This document shows, piece by piece, positions 51,448 through 59,701 of a stretch of DNA of 64,000 nucleotides. The DNA lies in contig CAVUZJ010000009.1 in assembly GCA_963745975.1 (NCBI GenBank), positions 806,001-870,000 on the forward strand, read 5' to 3'. This DNA comes from JAKAWQ01 sp963745975 (GTDB taxonomy: Bacteria > Pseudomonadota > Alphaproteobacteria > Acetobacterales > Acetobacteraceae). The notes beneath the pieces were generated by a model that was given only the letters and a program-made list of their open reading frames with translations, was not told the DNA's origin and did no database searches. Numbering within the stretch: the first letter of the stretch is position 1; each line of letters begins with the position of its first letter. The translations under genes were made by a program, and so were the position numbers.

Positions 51448-52601
51448 GCGCCGCGCTCGTCGCCGGGCTGGACTGGAGCGAGAGGGCGCGAGAGGCCTGG
51501 GATCTCGCGGTGCTCGCGCTCGACCGGTGCGTCTATCGCTTCGCCTGCCAGTGGCGGCCGGATCGGGAGCGCGAGGTAGGGCGCGCGCGGCGAGCAAATG
51601 CGCGGCTCCAAAAACGGAGCCTGCGCGGATGGCACCTGCCTTGGCCAGGGCCGCGCGTTCCGCGGCTGCCCAGGCCCCTCGCTCGTAGGCGCATGTACCG
51701 CACAGGGAAGGGGCGCTGGCCGTTCGGGGTCGGCATGGTGCGCACCGATTGGGCCTTCCAGTGGACGCGGGCGGGCAGGCTATTGAGTGCCGTCGACGTG
51801 CACGCTATCGCCGCCGACCCAGGACTTGCCAAGTGCCTTGAGCGCTATCTGCGCAAGCTGGTCGGTTGGACCCGCGAATACACAGAAGCGGGCGGAAATG
51901 GGTTCAGCACGAGTTTTCCGTATGAATGGGGTGCCGCCCTAGCAACTACTCTTGGTCGGTATGCGGCGGCGGCCGGTGCGCCCGACGTGTGGCGGGCCCT
52001 GACGGGCTTCCAAGGCCGTGACCACGGCCAGCGGATGGTCGGGGGCTACCTCCAGGCGGTGACGCGCGAACTCATCGAGAGCGGACGCGCGCCCGACGAC
52101 CGGTTCTGGAACGCCTGGCGCGGGGCTGCCGACCGGCTTCTCGATGAGCTCCGGCGTCGTAGGCGGCTGGCCGACGATCATGTCGAGGAGTGGGCGGCGG
52201 CGGCCGGCTTGATGGGGCCCTATGCGACGCCGCTACCCGAGGGTTGGCCCCACCTGGATGCGGTGCTTCCCGAGGTTGATCGCTGGGCGCAGTTGGCCTG
52301 CGGGAGCGCGCCCGCAGCATGGCGGATTGTCAAGTTCGCGTCACGTCTCGATACCACACAGCGTGGGCGGTGGCTGCTCCCCTGGGTCGGCCAGATGGTG
52401 GAGCGGAGGAAGGGCGACCGGGAATTCTGGGGCTACGCTGACATGGGCGACAAGCTCGCCGAACTCCTCGAGCCCCTCGCAGCGACGGGCAACGATACCC
52501 GCGGCGAGGTTCGCCGCCTGATCTCCGTGATTGCAGACGGAGGATCGCACGTCGCGAGAGAAGCTCTTGCTAGGCTCGCACGGCAGGGCAACCGCGGCTG
52601 A
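51448..52601 (+). pseudogene. C-terminal part of the IS-interrupted nuclease-NTPase gene
   Basis: About 383 codons that continue the frame of the gene cut at 50326. Rejoined, codons read EPSAALVAGLDWSERARE and go on without a stop to 52601. The segment is helical, with Trp- and Arg-rich stretches (GVGMVRTDWAFQWT, DDHVEEWAAAAGLMG), and has no start codon with a good Shine-Dalgarno, although GTG at 51510 could start a fragment. No named domain was recognised. It probably forms the C-terminal sensor region of the original protein of about 1704 residues. Confidence 0.8.
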
Positions 52602-53036
52602 AGCGCCCTTCGGCTGTGGCGCCGGTTAATCGGCCAGCTTCAGAGCCACCGCGGCGGGTGGCGCGACGATGGAGGGTCGGGCATCCACGTGCGATCGAGT
52701 TCCCAACAGCGCCCGTCCTCCCTTTTCGTGCACGTCGTCGAGCGGTGGGGCTGAATGGCCGGTTCCGGGATCGCTGGATGGGCTGTCCTGCTCCTGGGTT
52801 GGGTCGAGGCCGGCCGGGTCGGGTGGCTTTCTGCCGGTACGCCTTTAGGCAGACATGCGATAAATTCGGACGTTCGGCTCACGGCCGGGTTGGGTCCGAA
52901 GGCGGCTGGCAGGTTTTGGGTGGGTTCGACATCAATGGGTTTAGCTGCTAGCCCCACATCATGGCGGAGGGCCTGATAGGATCGCAGGAAGTGCCGCGTG
53001 GTCCCGCGCCACGCGTAGTCGGAGCAAAGTGCACCG
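52602..53036. other. Intergenic region between the nuclease-NTPase gene and the peptidase operon
   Basis: No convincing gene. Open frames on both strands exist only because stop codons are rare at this GC content; none shows a family motif. The promoter of the following two-gene operon should lie in the last 100-150 bases. Confidence 0.4.
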
Positions 53037-53501
53037 GTGAATGATCCCACCACGCGAAAAGCCGAGAACGCCGCGATCGTAACGGGGTCCGTCCAGGATA
53101 AGGACGGTGGGCCGTCGCTGCGGCATTATGATAAAGGTGAGCGACGCTTCAAGCATGTCGGCCGCGAACCTTATGCGACCATCGCGTTCGTCGACGACAA
53201 TCCGAAAATGGCGGTGGGTAAGTGCCCCAACAACTTGGACGACACCGCCTGTGAGGCGATCCTTGCCGACGCGATCAGTGGCCCAAATGGCGATCGTGAC
53301 CTTCCGTTTCCGAAGAAGCTGTATGCTGTTCACGATGGCGTAATTTATGAGGCGCAGACGACCGATTGGGGGAAGACCTATCATGGCTACCCTTACCACG
53401 GTCGATTGCCGCGAAAATTGCTGGCGCAATTGCGCGAGGTTGCCAAACAAAAAAAATGCGAGACAGAGTTCGAAATCTGGGTTAGACGGCACATACTATG
53501 A
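53037..53501 (+). CDS. Uncharacterised 154-residue protein coupled to ImmA/IrrE-type gene
   Basis: Start GTG at 53037. No family recognised. The protein is mixed alpha/beta, with notable stretches LRHYDKGERRFKHVG, FVDDNPKMAVGKCPNN, KKLYAVHDGVIYEAQ and WGKTYHGYPYHGRLP, which is rich in Tyr, His and Gly. No membrane segment or signal peptide. The stop overlaps the ATG of the next gene (ATGA), so the two proteins are probably made together, as in toxin-antitoxin or defence pairs. Codon use is less biased than in the chromosome core. Confidence 0.75.
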   Translation: MNDPTTRKAENAAIVTGSVQDKDGGPSLRHYDKGERRFKHVGREPYATIAFVDDNPKMAVGKCPNNLDDTACEAILADAISGPNGDRDLPFPKKLYAVHDGVIYEAQTTDWGKTYHGYPYHGRLPRKLLAQLREVAKQKKCETEFEIWVRRHIL

Positions 53502-54931
53502 GCAAAAGGGATGCCCCCTCGCTTAAGTTCCGAATCGTTCCGAGCGATGCGCCGGAGCACGTGGCAACCTGCGCGCTTTCGATATCCATCGACGGCGAGC
53601 CCGTTTGGCCTGTCGTCGCGGATGAGGCGGCCCGGCTCGAAGTCCAGGCTGACGATCTGTTGTCGCATTTCGTCGAATTCTGGAAACCTCTGCTGCTGCG
53701 CCAAGTCTATCCGGTGCCGTTCAATCCCAATCGGCCGTCGCGGCTGCGCGCCGACGCGCTTCAGCGTTGGGCCGAAAATCCGCCGGAAACGGCCGATCGC
53801 GAGGACGACGCGGTCACGGCCTTCGAAGAGGCGCACGATCTGTCGCGCGCGTTTGGCGGCCTGTTTGACCTTCCGTCGTTCTGGCTATTGCGTGCTGGCG
53901 ATGGCTTCCTTTGCGAGACGCAGAACAGACTCTGGCGGCTCGCATTCGAGCCCACTGTGGCGGCCTTGGTCGATGCCGGCAACGCCCTTGCAGCGCAACT
54001 CGCCAAGGGCTGGGGTAAATGGGATCGCCTCATTGCGGCTTGGGAGGCACGAGACGAGGGTGATTCGCTGAGCTTGCTCGCTTGGTCAGCGGGACTTGAT
54101 CCGACGACGTCGCGCAAACTCGTAGAAGATGGCCTGCTAACGCCGCCCGCGAGCCTTGCCGAGGCGGTGAGCGACAATGACGAACTACGCATTGCTGCTC
54201 GGCTCGCCGGCGCGCTGCCGATTGATGTTGTGCGCGACATTCTCGCGTTGGCGCGAACCTTCGATCGGCATGGAGCAAGTGCGCTTGAGGATCTCGCAGC
54301 GGATTGTCGCAGATACATTGAAGAGCGCTACGCCGAGCGTCTGCCCTATGTCCAGGGCGAGGCCGGAGCCCGGCACGCGCGCGATTGGCTCGGGATTGGA
54401 TTGCATGCATCCGTCGACGTCTTCGATGTTGCGCGCAAATTGGGGGCGGACGTTCGGGCGGAGTCTGTCGAACCGGAGACGCTGGATGGGCTGGCGATCT
54501 GGGGCGGCCACTATGGCCCGGGCATGCTCCTCAACCTTGCGAGCGAGCGAGTAACGGTTGCGACAAGTGCAGACGTGCAAGGCAATCGTGCCGCGCGAGT
54601 AACGGCCGCCCATGAACTTTGCCATCTACTTCTCGATAGCAGCCATCCAGTAAGCGCCGTCGACGTGCTCATGAGCCGGATGCCTGTTGCCGTCGAACAG
54701 CGGGCAAAGTCGTTCGCTGGAGAGTTCCTGTTACCCAGCCGAACCGCGGCCCGTGTTTGGGATGATGCAGGCTGTCCATATCATCGGGGTGGGTTGCGGG
54801 AGGTTCTGGTGGCTTTGGAACGTCAGTTCGACGTACCGCGAGCGGTGGCAAGTTGGAAGCTCGACCATGGCCTGCAAGTTCGTGGCATCGACCTATCGGC
54901 GTCGCTCGACGTGCTTTCCCGCTGGCGCTGA
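53498..54931 (+). CDS. ImmA/IrrE-type metallopeptidase with large N-terminal region
   Basis: A 477-residue protein whose last third is a zinc metallopeptidase of the ImmA/IrrE type: HELCH (H372, E373, H376) in AAHELCHLLLD and the third ligand Glu409 in FAGEFLLP. ImmA cleaves a phage repressor-type protein; IrrE/PprI cleaves DdrO. The first 300 residues are unrecognised (LKFRIVPSDAPEHVATCALS; DDLLSHFVEFWKPLLLRQVY) and may sense a signal or hold the partner. There is no N-terminal Xre-type helix-turn-helix. Its ATG overlaps the upstream stop. The nearby nuclease-NTPase gene suggests a defence context. Confidence 0.85.
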   Translation: MSKRDAPSLKFRIVPSDAPEHVATCALSISIDGEPVWPVVADEAARLEVQADDLLSHFVEFWKPLLLRQVYPVPFNPNRPSRLRADALQRWAENPPETADREDDAVTAFEEAHDLSRAFGGLFDLPSFWLLRAGDGFLCETQNRLWRLAFEPTVAALVDAGNALAAQLAKGWGKWDRLIAAWEARDEGDSLSLLAWSAGLDPTTSRKLVEDGLLTPPASLAEAVSDNDELRIAARLAGALPIDVVRDILALARTFDRHGASALEDLAADCRRYIEERYAERLPYVQGEAGARHARDWLGIGLHASVDVFDVARKLGADVRAESVEPETLDGLAIWGGHYGPGMLLNLASERVTVATSADVQGNRAARVTAAHELCHLLLDSSHPVSAVDVLMSRMPVAVEQRAKSFAGEFLLPSRTAARVWDDAGCPYHRGGLREVLVALERQFDVPRAVASWKLDHGLQVRGIDLSASLDVLSRWR

Positions 54932-55216
54932 CGGGACGTCTTCTCGACGGCTTGCCGCCCCACACCAATCTTTTTGTTGGGTCTGGCTCTTTGGATCAGG
55001 CGGACGGTGGTTGATGGCGGCTTTAACGCTCTGGTGCGGGCCCTCCCGGGCGTCTGAAACGGGTCGAGATTGAAAGACCGATCCTGGCTCGGCCGATGAC
55101 GCGACCGTAGGTTGGATTCATATCACCCTCGGAGCGGGATACGTGAGCGAAAGCGAACGCGTCTCGCTCCGGCCGTGTGGTCTCCGGCATGATCGAGCGC
55201 CCTCGGCGATCACGCT
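54932..55216. other. Intergenic region with partial palindromic repeat
   Basis: No gene is seen. From about 55135 onward the sequence belongs to the dispersed intergenic repeat family. The part before that has no recognisable feature. Confidence 0.4.
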
Positions 55217-55220
55217 CTAG
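55135..55220. repeat. Intergenic palindromic repeat, copy B (partial)
   Basis: GAGCGGGATACGTGAGCG near 55135 matches the hairpin arm of copy C (GCGGGATGGGTGAGCG), and the end GGCGATCACGCTCTAG is nearly identical to the end of copy A. The middle differs, so this copy is rearranged or decayed. It abuts the 3' end of the acetyltransferase gene. Confidence 0.55.
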
Positions 55221-55681
55221 TCGTGGTCGTCCTCCAACCACTTCTGCATGATGACGCGAGGAATGGCGTCAAAACCAAGGTGTTTGTAGAAGTCGACCAC
55301 GTGCGTGTTCGTTTCGCGTACCAACAGCATGACCTTCGCGACGCCTTTGCTCTTCAGCCATTGCTCGGCGGCCTCGACCATCGATCGGCCAATGCCTTGG
55401 TCGCGGTGCATCGGGTCGGAGGCAACATAGTATATCCAGCCGCGATGTCCGTCATGGCCGACCATGACGCTGCCGACGATGGCCTGTTCCCCGTTGAGCC
55501 CGACCAGAATGTCCGAACCTTCCTTTGCGCGAGCGAAGCGGAAGTCCCGCGACGGATCGTTGTAGCTTGCCACCAAGTTGCAGGCTCGCCACAACGCTGT
55601 GACGGGGGATTCATCCTCCGACGTTGCGGTGCGGATGGTTAGATGGGGCGATGCGGCCTTGGCTTGTTTCTCTTTTGTCAT
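55217..55681 (-). CDS. GNAT acetyltransferase, YpeA-like
   Basis: A 154-residue N-acetyltransferase. It contains the acetyl-CoA motif with RDQGIGRSMVEAAE and a YpeA-like layout: TALWRACNLVASYNDPSRD, GSVMVGHDGHRGWIYYVA, then NTHVVDFYKHLGF. The substrate is unknown. ATG at 55681 is preceded by AAGGTGGGA; the longer frame to 55753 runs into the palindrome region and is not used. Confidence 0.9.
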   Translation of the reverse strand: MTKEKQAKAASPHLTIRTATSEDESPVTALWRACNLVASYNDPSRDFRFARAKEGSDILVGLNGEQAIVGSVMVGHDGHRGWIYYVASDPMHRDQGIGRSMVEAAEQWLKSKGVAKVMLLVRETNTHVVDFYKHLGFDAIPRVIMQKWLEDDHD

Positions 55682-55752
55682 TTCCCACCTTGGACTGGAG
55701 CGCCTTTTGATATTGGGTGGTGTGGCGGGTTGAATTTCGGGTTGTGCCCCCA

Positions 55753-55798
55753 CCTCACTTTCCCTCTCCGCCCCGAGGGGCGGAGAGGGAAAGTGAGG
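55753..55798. repeat. Perfect 22-bp inverted repeat with 2-nt loop
   Basis: CCTCACTTTCCCTCTCCGCC plus CC (55753-55774) pairs perfectly with its complement at 55777-55798, leaving only GA between the arms. It lies between divergent genes. Such near loop-less dyads resemble dispersed palindromic units of high-GC Alphaproteobacteria. Only this copy was found in the window. Confidence 0.8.
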
Positions 55799-55931
55799 GA
55801 CGCTCTCCGCGCCCCGGGGGTGGGCGGGTCGCCCGCGAATTCGAGCCCGGCGGTGCGGCCGCAGCGGAGATCACAGCGCTTTACGTGGAAACGTGGCGAC
55901 GTGTAAACATGCCCACAAAGGAGATCGTTTG

Positions 55932-56075
55932 ATGGCTCGTCGCCCGTCTTTCACTGGGGCCGGCGTCACTCGGCCGAGCCAAGCCCCGCCCGCCCCCGCC
56001 CCGGCCGCCGATTGGTTCGCCAAGAACGGCATGCCGCGTCTGGCAGCCGAGCCGCAAAAGGACGAGGCGGCATGA
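55932..56075 (+). CDS. 47-residue protein coupled to DUF29 gene
   Basis: AAGGAG lies seven bases before the ATG, a strong translation signal. The product is 47 residues, basic at the start (MARRPSFTGAGV), Pro/Ala-rich in the middle, then ADWFAKNGMPRLAAEP. Its stop overlaps the ATG of the DUF29 gene (ATGA). No family is recognised; the signals and coupling support a real gene, perhaps a partner of the DUF29 protein. Confidence 0.6.
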   Translation: MARRPSFTGAGVTRPSQAPPAPAPAADWFAKNGMPRLAAEPQKDEAA

Positions 56076-56509
56076 GCGCATACGAAGCCGACATCTTCGC
56101 GTGGTCGGAGCACCAGGCCGATCTGCTCCGGCGCCGCGCCCGCGGTGAGCTGGTCAACGAGGCTGAAATCGACTGGCCAAACGTCGCGGAGGAAATTGAG
56201 AGCGTGGGACGGGGCGAATTGCGGGCCTGCCGGTCCCTGTTGAGACGAGCCTTATCCCACATGCTCAAGGCGGAGGCGTGGCCGCTGTCCCGGGACGCGC
56301 CAACATGGCGAGCCGACGCGATCGATTTTCGGCAGCAAGCGCGGGAGGCCTTCGCTCCGTCGATGCGCGATCACATCGATGTCGAGGATCTCTACCGTCA
56401 AGCCGTCCGGGCGATGCCAGAGACGATCGACGGCCAGCCGCCACTTCCCGTGCCGCCGGAGTGCATTGTCACGCTGGATGAACTGCTGAGCGAGCCGGTC
56501 GGGCGCTAG
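56072..56509 (+). CDS. DUF29-family protein
   Basis: A 145-residue all-helical protein with the DUF29 pattern: YEADIFAWSEHQADLLRRR, EIDWPNVAEEIESVGR, LLRRALSHMLKAEAWP, and REAFAPSMRDHIDVEDLY. The molecular role of DUF29 is not established; these genes are common and often multicopy in cyanobacteria and Alphaproteobacteria. It is coupled to the 47-residue gene upstream, and its 3' end overlaps the convergent ligase gene by 4 bp. Confidence 0.88.
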   Translation: MSAYEADIFAWSEHQADLLRRRARGELVNEAEIDWPNVAEEIESVGRGELRACRSLLRRALSHMLKAEAWPLSRDAPTWRADAIDFRQQAREAFAPSMRDHIDVEDLYRQAVRAMPETIDGQPPLPVPPECIVTLDELLSEPVGR

Positions 56510-58143
56510 CGCCAGATGTTGTCCACGCAATCGAAGCTGCCGGCGCGAAGATCCGGCTTCGCTTTGAGGAGTGCCGGTTTCTCGACTTTGTCGGAGGCGG
56601 TGCGCGGCAGGCGATCGAGGTATTCCACGTAGCGGGGCAGCTTGAAGCGGGCGAGGCGCTCCTTGCAATATTCTTGAATGCGGGACGGAGGGACTGACTC
56701 CGGCGCGATGTCGGGCTTGAGGGCGACGTAGATCTTCACCTCCTCGCCGCGGACCGGATCGGGGACGGGAACGGCCGCCACTTCCATGATCTCGCTCATC
56801 CCCTGCAGCACCTGCTCGAGCTCGATCGCCGAGATATTCTCCCCGCTCCGGCGGATCACGTCCTTGATCCGGCCGAGCAGGTGGAAATAGCCCTCCGGGT
56901 CCTGGCGGAAGAGATCGCCGGTGCGGAACCATTTGCCGCTTCGCACGTCTGCATCGGCGTCGGGGCGCTTGTAATATCCCGCGAAGATGCCGGGCCCGGC
57001 GATCCAGAGCTCGCCCGCCGTCCCGCTTGGGACCGGACGGTGCGCTTCATCGACGATCAAACATTCGCGGAAGGCGACGGGAAGCCCGGTTGCCCCGGAG
57101 CCGAGCTTGTGGCTGGCTGCGATCGGCATGGCGAGTGCGGCGCCGGTTTCCGTGGTGCCGTAGAGCTCGCGCACCGGCGCGCCGAGGCGGCGCTCGAGCC
57201 CCGCCTGCAGACCGGGGGCGAGGCCGACGGAGAGCACCCATTTCAGGCGCAGCTTCGCGTAGCGCGGATCCTCGGGAAGCTTTGCGAAGGCGTCGTTCAC
57301 GGTGCAGAACTCGATATCGGCGCCAAGCAGGCGGTCGAGGAAGCGGGCGCGGCTCGGCTGGTCGGCCGCGAAGACCGTGGCGCCGAGCAAAAGCGCCATC
57401 AGGAAGCGCCACTGCCCACCCATGTAATGGAAGGGCATGTCGAGGAGGATGCGTTGCACCGGGACGCCGTGGCCCGCGCGCACGCGCGCGATCGTCACCC
57501 AGTAGCGGTGCGAGAGCATGCAGCCCTTGGGAAATCCCGTCGATCCGGAGGTGAATTGGAGGCTCGCCAGGATGTCGGGATCGAGCGGCGCGTGTGCGCG
57601 CCGCGTGGGCGCCGCGTGTGCGACGCGTGCGTTCCACTCCGCGCCATAGCCGGGTGCGGCGGCGCCGTGCACGACGATGCGGGTGGGATCGAGCCGGAGC
57701 GATGCTGCGGGGATCTCGGCGAGAACGGGGAGGAAGCGGTGATCGATGATGAGGAGCTCGGCCTCGCTCGCCTCGAGCACGAAGGCGAGCTCGCGGGCGG
57801 TGAAGCGTGTGTTGACCGCGACCAGGACCGCGCCGAGTCGGGAGAGCGCCATCCAGATGGCGGCGAAGGCGGACACGTTCGGCAGCATCAGCGCGACATG
57901 GGTCCCGGGGCCGACGCCGAGACGCGCGAGGGCGGCGGCAGTGCGGTGAACACGCTCGGCGAAGGCGCGGTAAGTGAGAATCTCTCCCGGCGGATCGGCG
58001 GGCGCCCAAAGCGTGCGGTCCGCGTAGCGCGCGGCCGCGCGATCGAAGAGGGTGAAGATGTCGGGCGGGGATTCGGCGCGCTCGATCGCCGCGCGCGCGG
58101 CGGCGAAGCGTTCGAGGATTTCTTCGGGAGCGGGCGTGTTCAA
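56506..58143 (-). CDS. Acyl-CoA ligase (AMP-dependent synthetase family)
   Basis: Activates a carboxylic acid to its CoA thioester through an acyl-AMP. The 545-residue protein has the AMP-binding signature TSGSTGFPKG, the YGTTETGA motif, GYYKRPDAD, WFRTGD, GRIKDVIRRSGENIS and the C-terminal catalytic Lys in RTASDKVEK. Start TTG at 58143 overlaps the stop of the upstream Zn-ribbon/OB-fold gene (TTGA); no ATG is nearby. It is the last gene of the GntR-thiolase operon. The substrate is unknown. Confidence 0.9.
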   Translation of the reverse strand: MNTPAPEEILERFAAARAAIERAESPPDIFTLFDRAAARYADRTLWAPADPPGEILTYRAFAERVHRTAAALARLGVGPGTHVALMLPNVSAFAAIWMALSRLGAVLVAVNTRFTARELAFVLEASEAELLIIDHRFLPVLAEIPAASLRLDPTRIVVHGAAAPGYGAEWNARVAHAAPTRRAHAPLDPDILASLQFTSGSTGFPKGCMLSHRYWVTIARVRAGHGVPVQRILLDMPFHYMGGQWRFLMALLLGATVFAADQPSRARFLDRLLGADIEFCTVNDAFAKLPEDPRYAKLRLKWVLSVGLAPGLQAGLERRLGAPVRELYGTTETGAALAMPIAASHKLGSGATGLPVAFRECLIVDEAHRPVPSGTAGELWIAGPGIFAGYYKRPDADADVRSGKWFRTGDLFRQDPEGYFHLLGRIKDVIRRSGENISAIELEQVLQGMSEIMEVAAVPVPDPVRGEEVKIYVALKPDIAPESVPPSRIQEYCKERLARFKLPRYVEYLDRLPRTASDKVEKPALLKAKPDLRAGSFDCVDNIWR

Positions 58144-58544
58144 AGGCGGAAGGTCGGGAGGGGATAGCGGAGCGAATCGGGCGGGGGCACGAGGACGACC
58201 TTCGAGCCGATTTGCACCGAAGCGGGATCCCGCGTGATCACGCGGGCGATGAGCGAGGCGCCTTCGGGGAGGGAAATCTCGGCGAGCACGATGGGCGCTT
58301 CGGCGTCGAAGGCCGGGTTGAGCGGGCGATGGACCAGGCTGAAGGAGACGATCGTGCCGGTTCCGGCGGCCTCGATCCAGGCGAGGCGCTCCGACCAGCA
58401 GGCCAGGCAGCAGGCGCGGGGATAGAAGAAAACGAGCCCGCAGTCTCCGCATTTCTGGAGCGCGAGGCGGCCGTGCCGCCAGGCGGCGAGCATCGGCGCG
58501 TTGGTCGGCGTCTCGGCGACGGGGGGATAGGGAGTGGGGCTCAC
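58140..58544 (-). CDS. Zn-ribbon/OB-fold protein (DUF35 type), thiolase partner
   Basis: A 134-residue protein with a rubredoxin-like zinc ribbon (CGDCG and CCLAC) followed by an OB-fold (GTIVSFSLVHRPLNP, VLAEISLPEGA, IGSKVVLVP). Such proteins bind acyl-CoA and work in complex with thiolase-like enzymes. It overlaps both neighbours by 4 bp, in line with a fixed complex with the upstream thiolase-like protein. Confidence 0.9.
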   Translation of the reverse strand: MSPTPYPPVAETPTNAPMLAAWRHGRLALQKCGDCGLVFFYPRACCLACWSERLAWIEAAGTGTIVSFSLVHRPLNPAFDAEAPIVLAEISLPEGASLIARVITRDPASVQIGSKVVLVPPPDSLRYPLPTFRL

Positions 58545-59692
58545 GGCCCGCGCTCCAGGACGAGCGCGCTGGCGGAGAGGCCGTGGCCGTAGCCCACCAT
58601 GCCGTAGCCGGAGACGAGGCCGCGCGAGGCGGGGGCGACCTGGCGCTCGCCCGCTTCGGCGCGGAGCTGGCGGACCGCCTCGACGAGCCCGATCATCCCG
58701 CCGCCGCCGCCGCTCTGCCCGCAGGAGAGCTGCCCGCCGCCGGTGTTGAGCGGGAGGCTGCCGTCCCAGGTGAAGCGGTTGGCGGCGAGGAAGCGCCCGG
58801 CCTCGCCCTTGGCGCAGAAGCCGAGATCCTCGAGCTGGATCGCGACCATGATCGGATAATCGTCGTAGGCCTGGACGAAGTGCATCTCGCGCGGACCGAA
58901 GCCGGCCTCGTTATAGAGGGCGTCGCGGAAGAGCTCCCAGCCGCCGCGGAGGGGCGCGATTTCGCCGGGCGGGTGGTTGTGGCGCTCGTGGCCCGCGCGG
59001 ACGTGGACGCGCTTTTCGGATGGCACGCGGGCGAGCGGGCCCGCCAGCACCGCCTCGGCGCCCGAGCAGGGCAGCACGCAATCGTAGAGGCGGAGAGGAT
59101 CGGCGATCAGGGGGGCTTCGAGATAGTCGGCGAGCGAGAGCGGGCCGCGGAGCAGCGCCTGCTCGTTGCGACGGGCGTTGGCGCGCTGATCGACGGCGAT
59201 GCGGCCGAGCGCCTCGCGCGGCGTTCCGTGCTTATGCATGTGCTTGCGCTGGATGATGCCGAAGAGGCCGTTCATGCCGCCGAAGCCGTGCGGGGCGAGA
59301 TAGTCGGCGATCGCCTGGTTGAAGCGCCCGATGCGACGGCGAAAGAAGGCGCGGTCCTGGGCGCCGCCGGCGAGGCAGAGGACGTAGCGCGCCTGGCCGG
59401 CGGCGATGGCGCGGAGCGCATCGAGCACGCCGGCGAGGGCGCCGGCGCCGCCGGACGTGGAGACGCCGGCCCAGGAGAGGCTGAGGCCGAAATGCTCGGC
59501 GGCGGTTGCCGCGTTGTCGGGGGCGAGCGTGGTCGAGCTGATGAAGAGGCCGTCGATCTCGCTCTTCGCCACGCCGGCGCTTGCGAGCGCGCGGCTGGCG
59601 GCCTGCCCGAGATAGGCGAACTCCGTGCGGGTCGGCTCTTTCTCGTAGGGCGAACTGCCATAGCCGATCAGGCCGATCTCGGGATGCGGCAT
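58541..59692 (-). CDS. Thiolase-like protein
   Basis: Thiolase superfamily protein of 383 residues, of the SCP-x/lipid-transfer type that pairs with DUF35 proteins. It has GYGSSPYEKEPTRTEF near the start, an STSGGAGALAG segment where classical thiolases have the nucleophilic Cys, a His in LNTGGGQLSCGQ and the C-terminal GLVSGYGMVGYGHG. The usual CxS nucleophile motif is not evident, so chain cleavage may use another mechanism, as in retro-aldol acting thiolase-DUF35 complexes. It lies 9 bp after the GntR gene. Confidence 0.85.
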   Translation of the reverse strand: MPHPEIGLIGYGSSPYEKEPTRTEFAYLGQAASRALASAGVAKSEIDGLFISSTTLAPDNAATAAEHFGLSLSWAGVSTSGGAGALAGVLDALRAIAAGQARYVLCLAGGAQDRAFFRRRIGRFNQAIADYLAPHGFGGMNGLFGIIQRKHMHKHGTPREALGRIAVDQRANARRNEQALLRGPLSLADYLEAPLIADPLRLYDCVLPCSGAEAVLAGPLARVPSEKRVHVRAGHERHNHPPGEIAPLRGGWELFRDALYNEAGFGPREMHFVQAYDDYPIMVAIQLEDLGFCAKGEAGRFLAANRFTWDGSLPLNTGGGQLSCGQSGGGGGMIGLVEAVRQLRAEAGERQVAPASRGLVSGYGMVGYGHGLSASALVLERGP

Positions 59693-59701
59693 GGGCGTGG
59701 C

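Noticed and set aside
52640..53053. Minus-strand frame of 137 codons after the nuclease-NTPase gene
   Set aside because: No motif, and no support from neighbouring gene order.
55682..55753. N-terminal extension of the acetyltransferase
   Set aside because: It runs into a perfect palindrome, and a well-placed ATG with Shine-Dalgarno lies at 55681.
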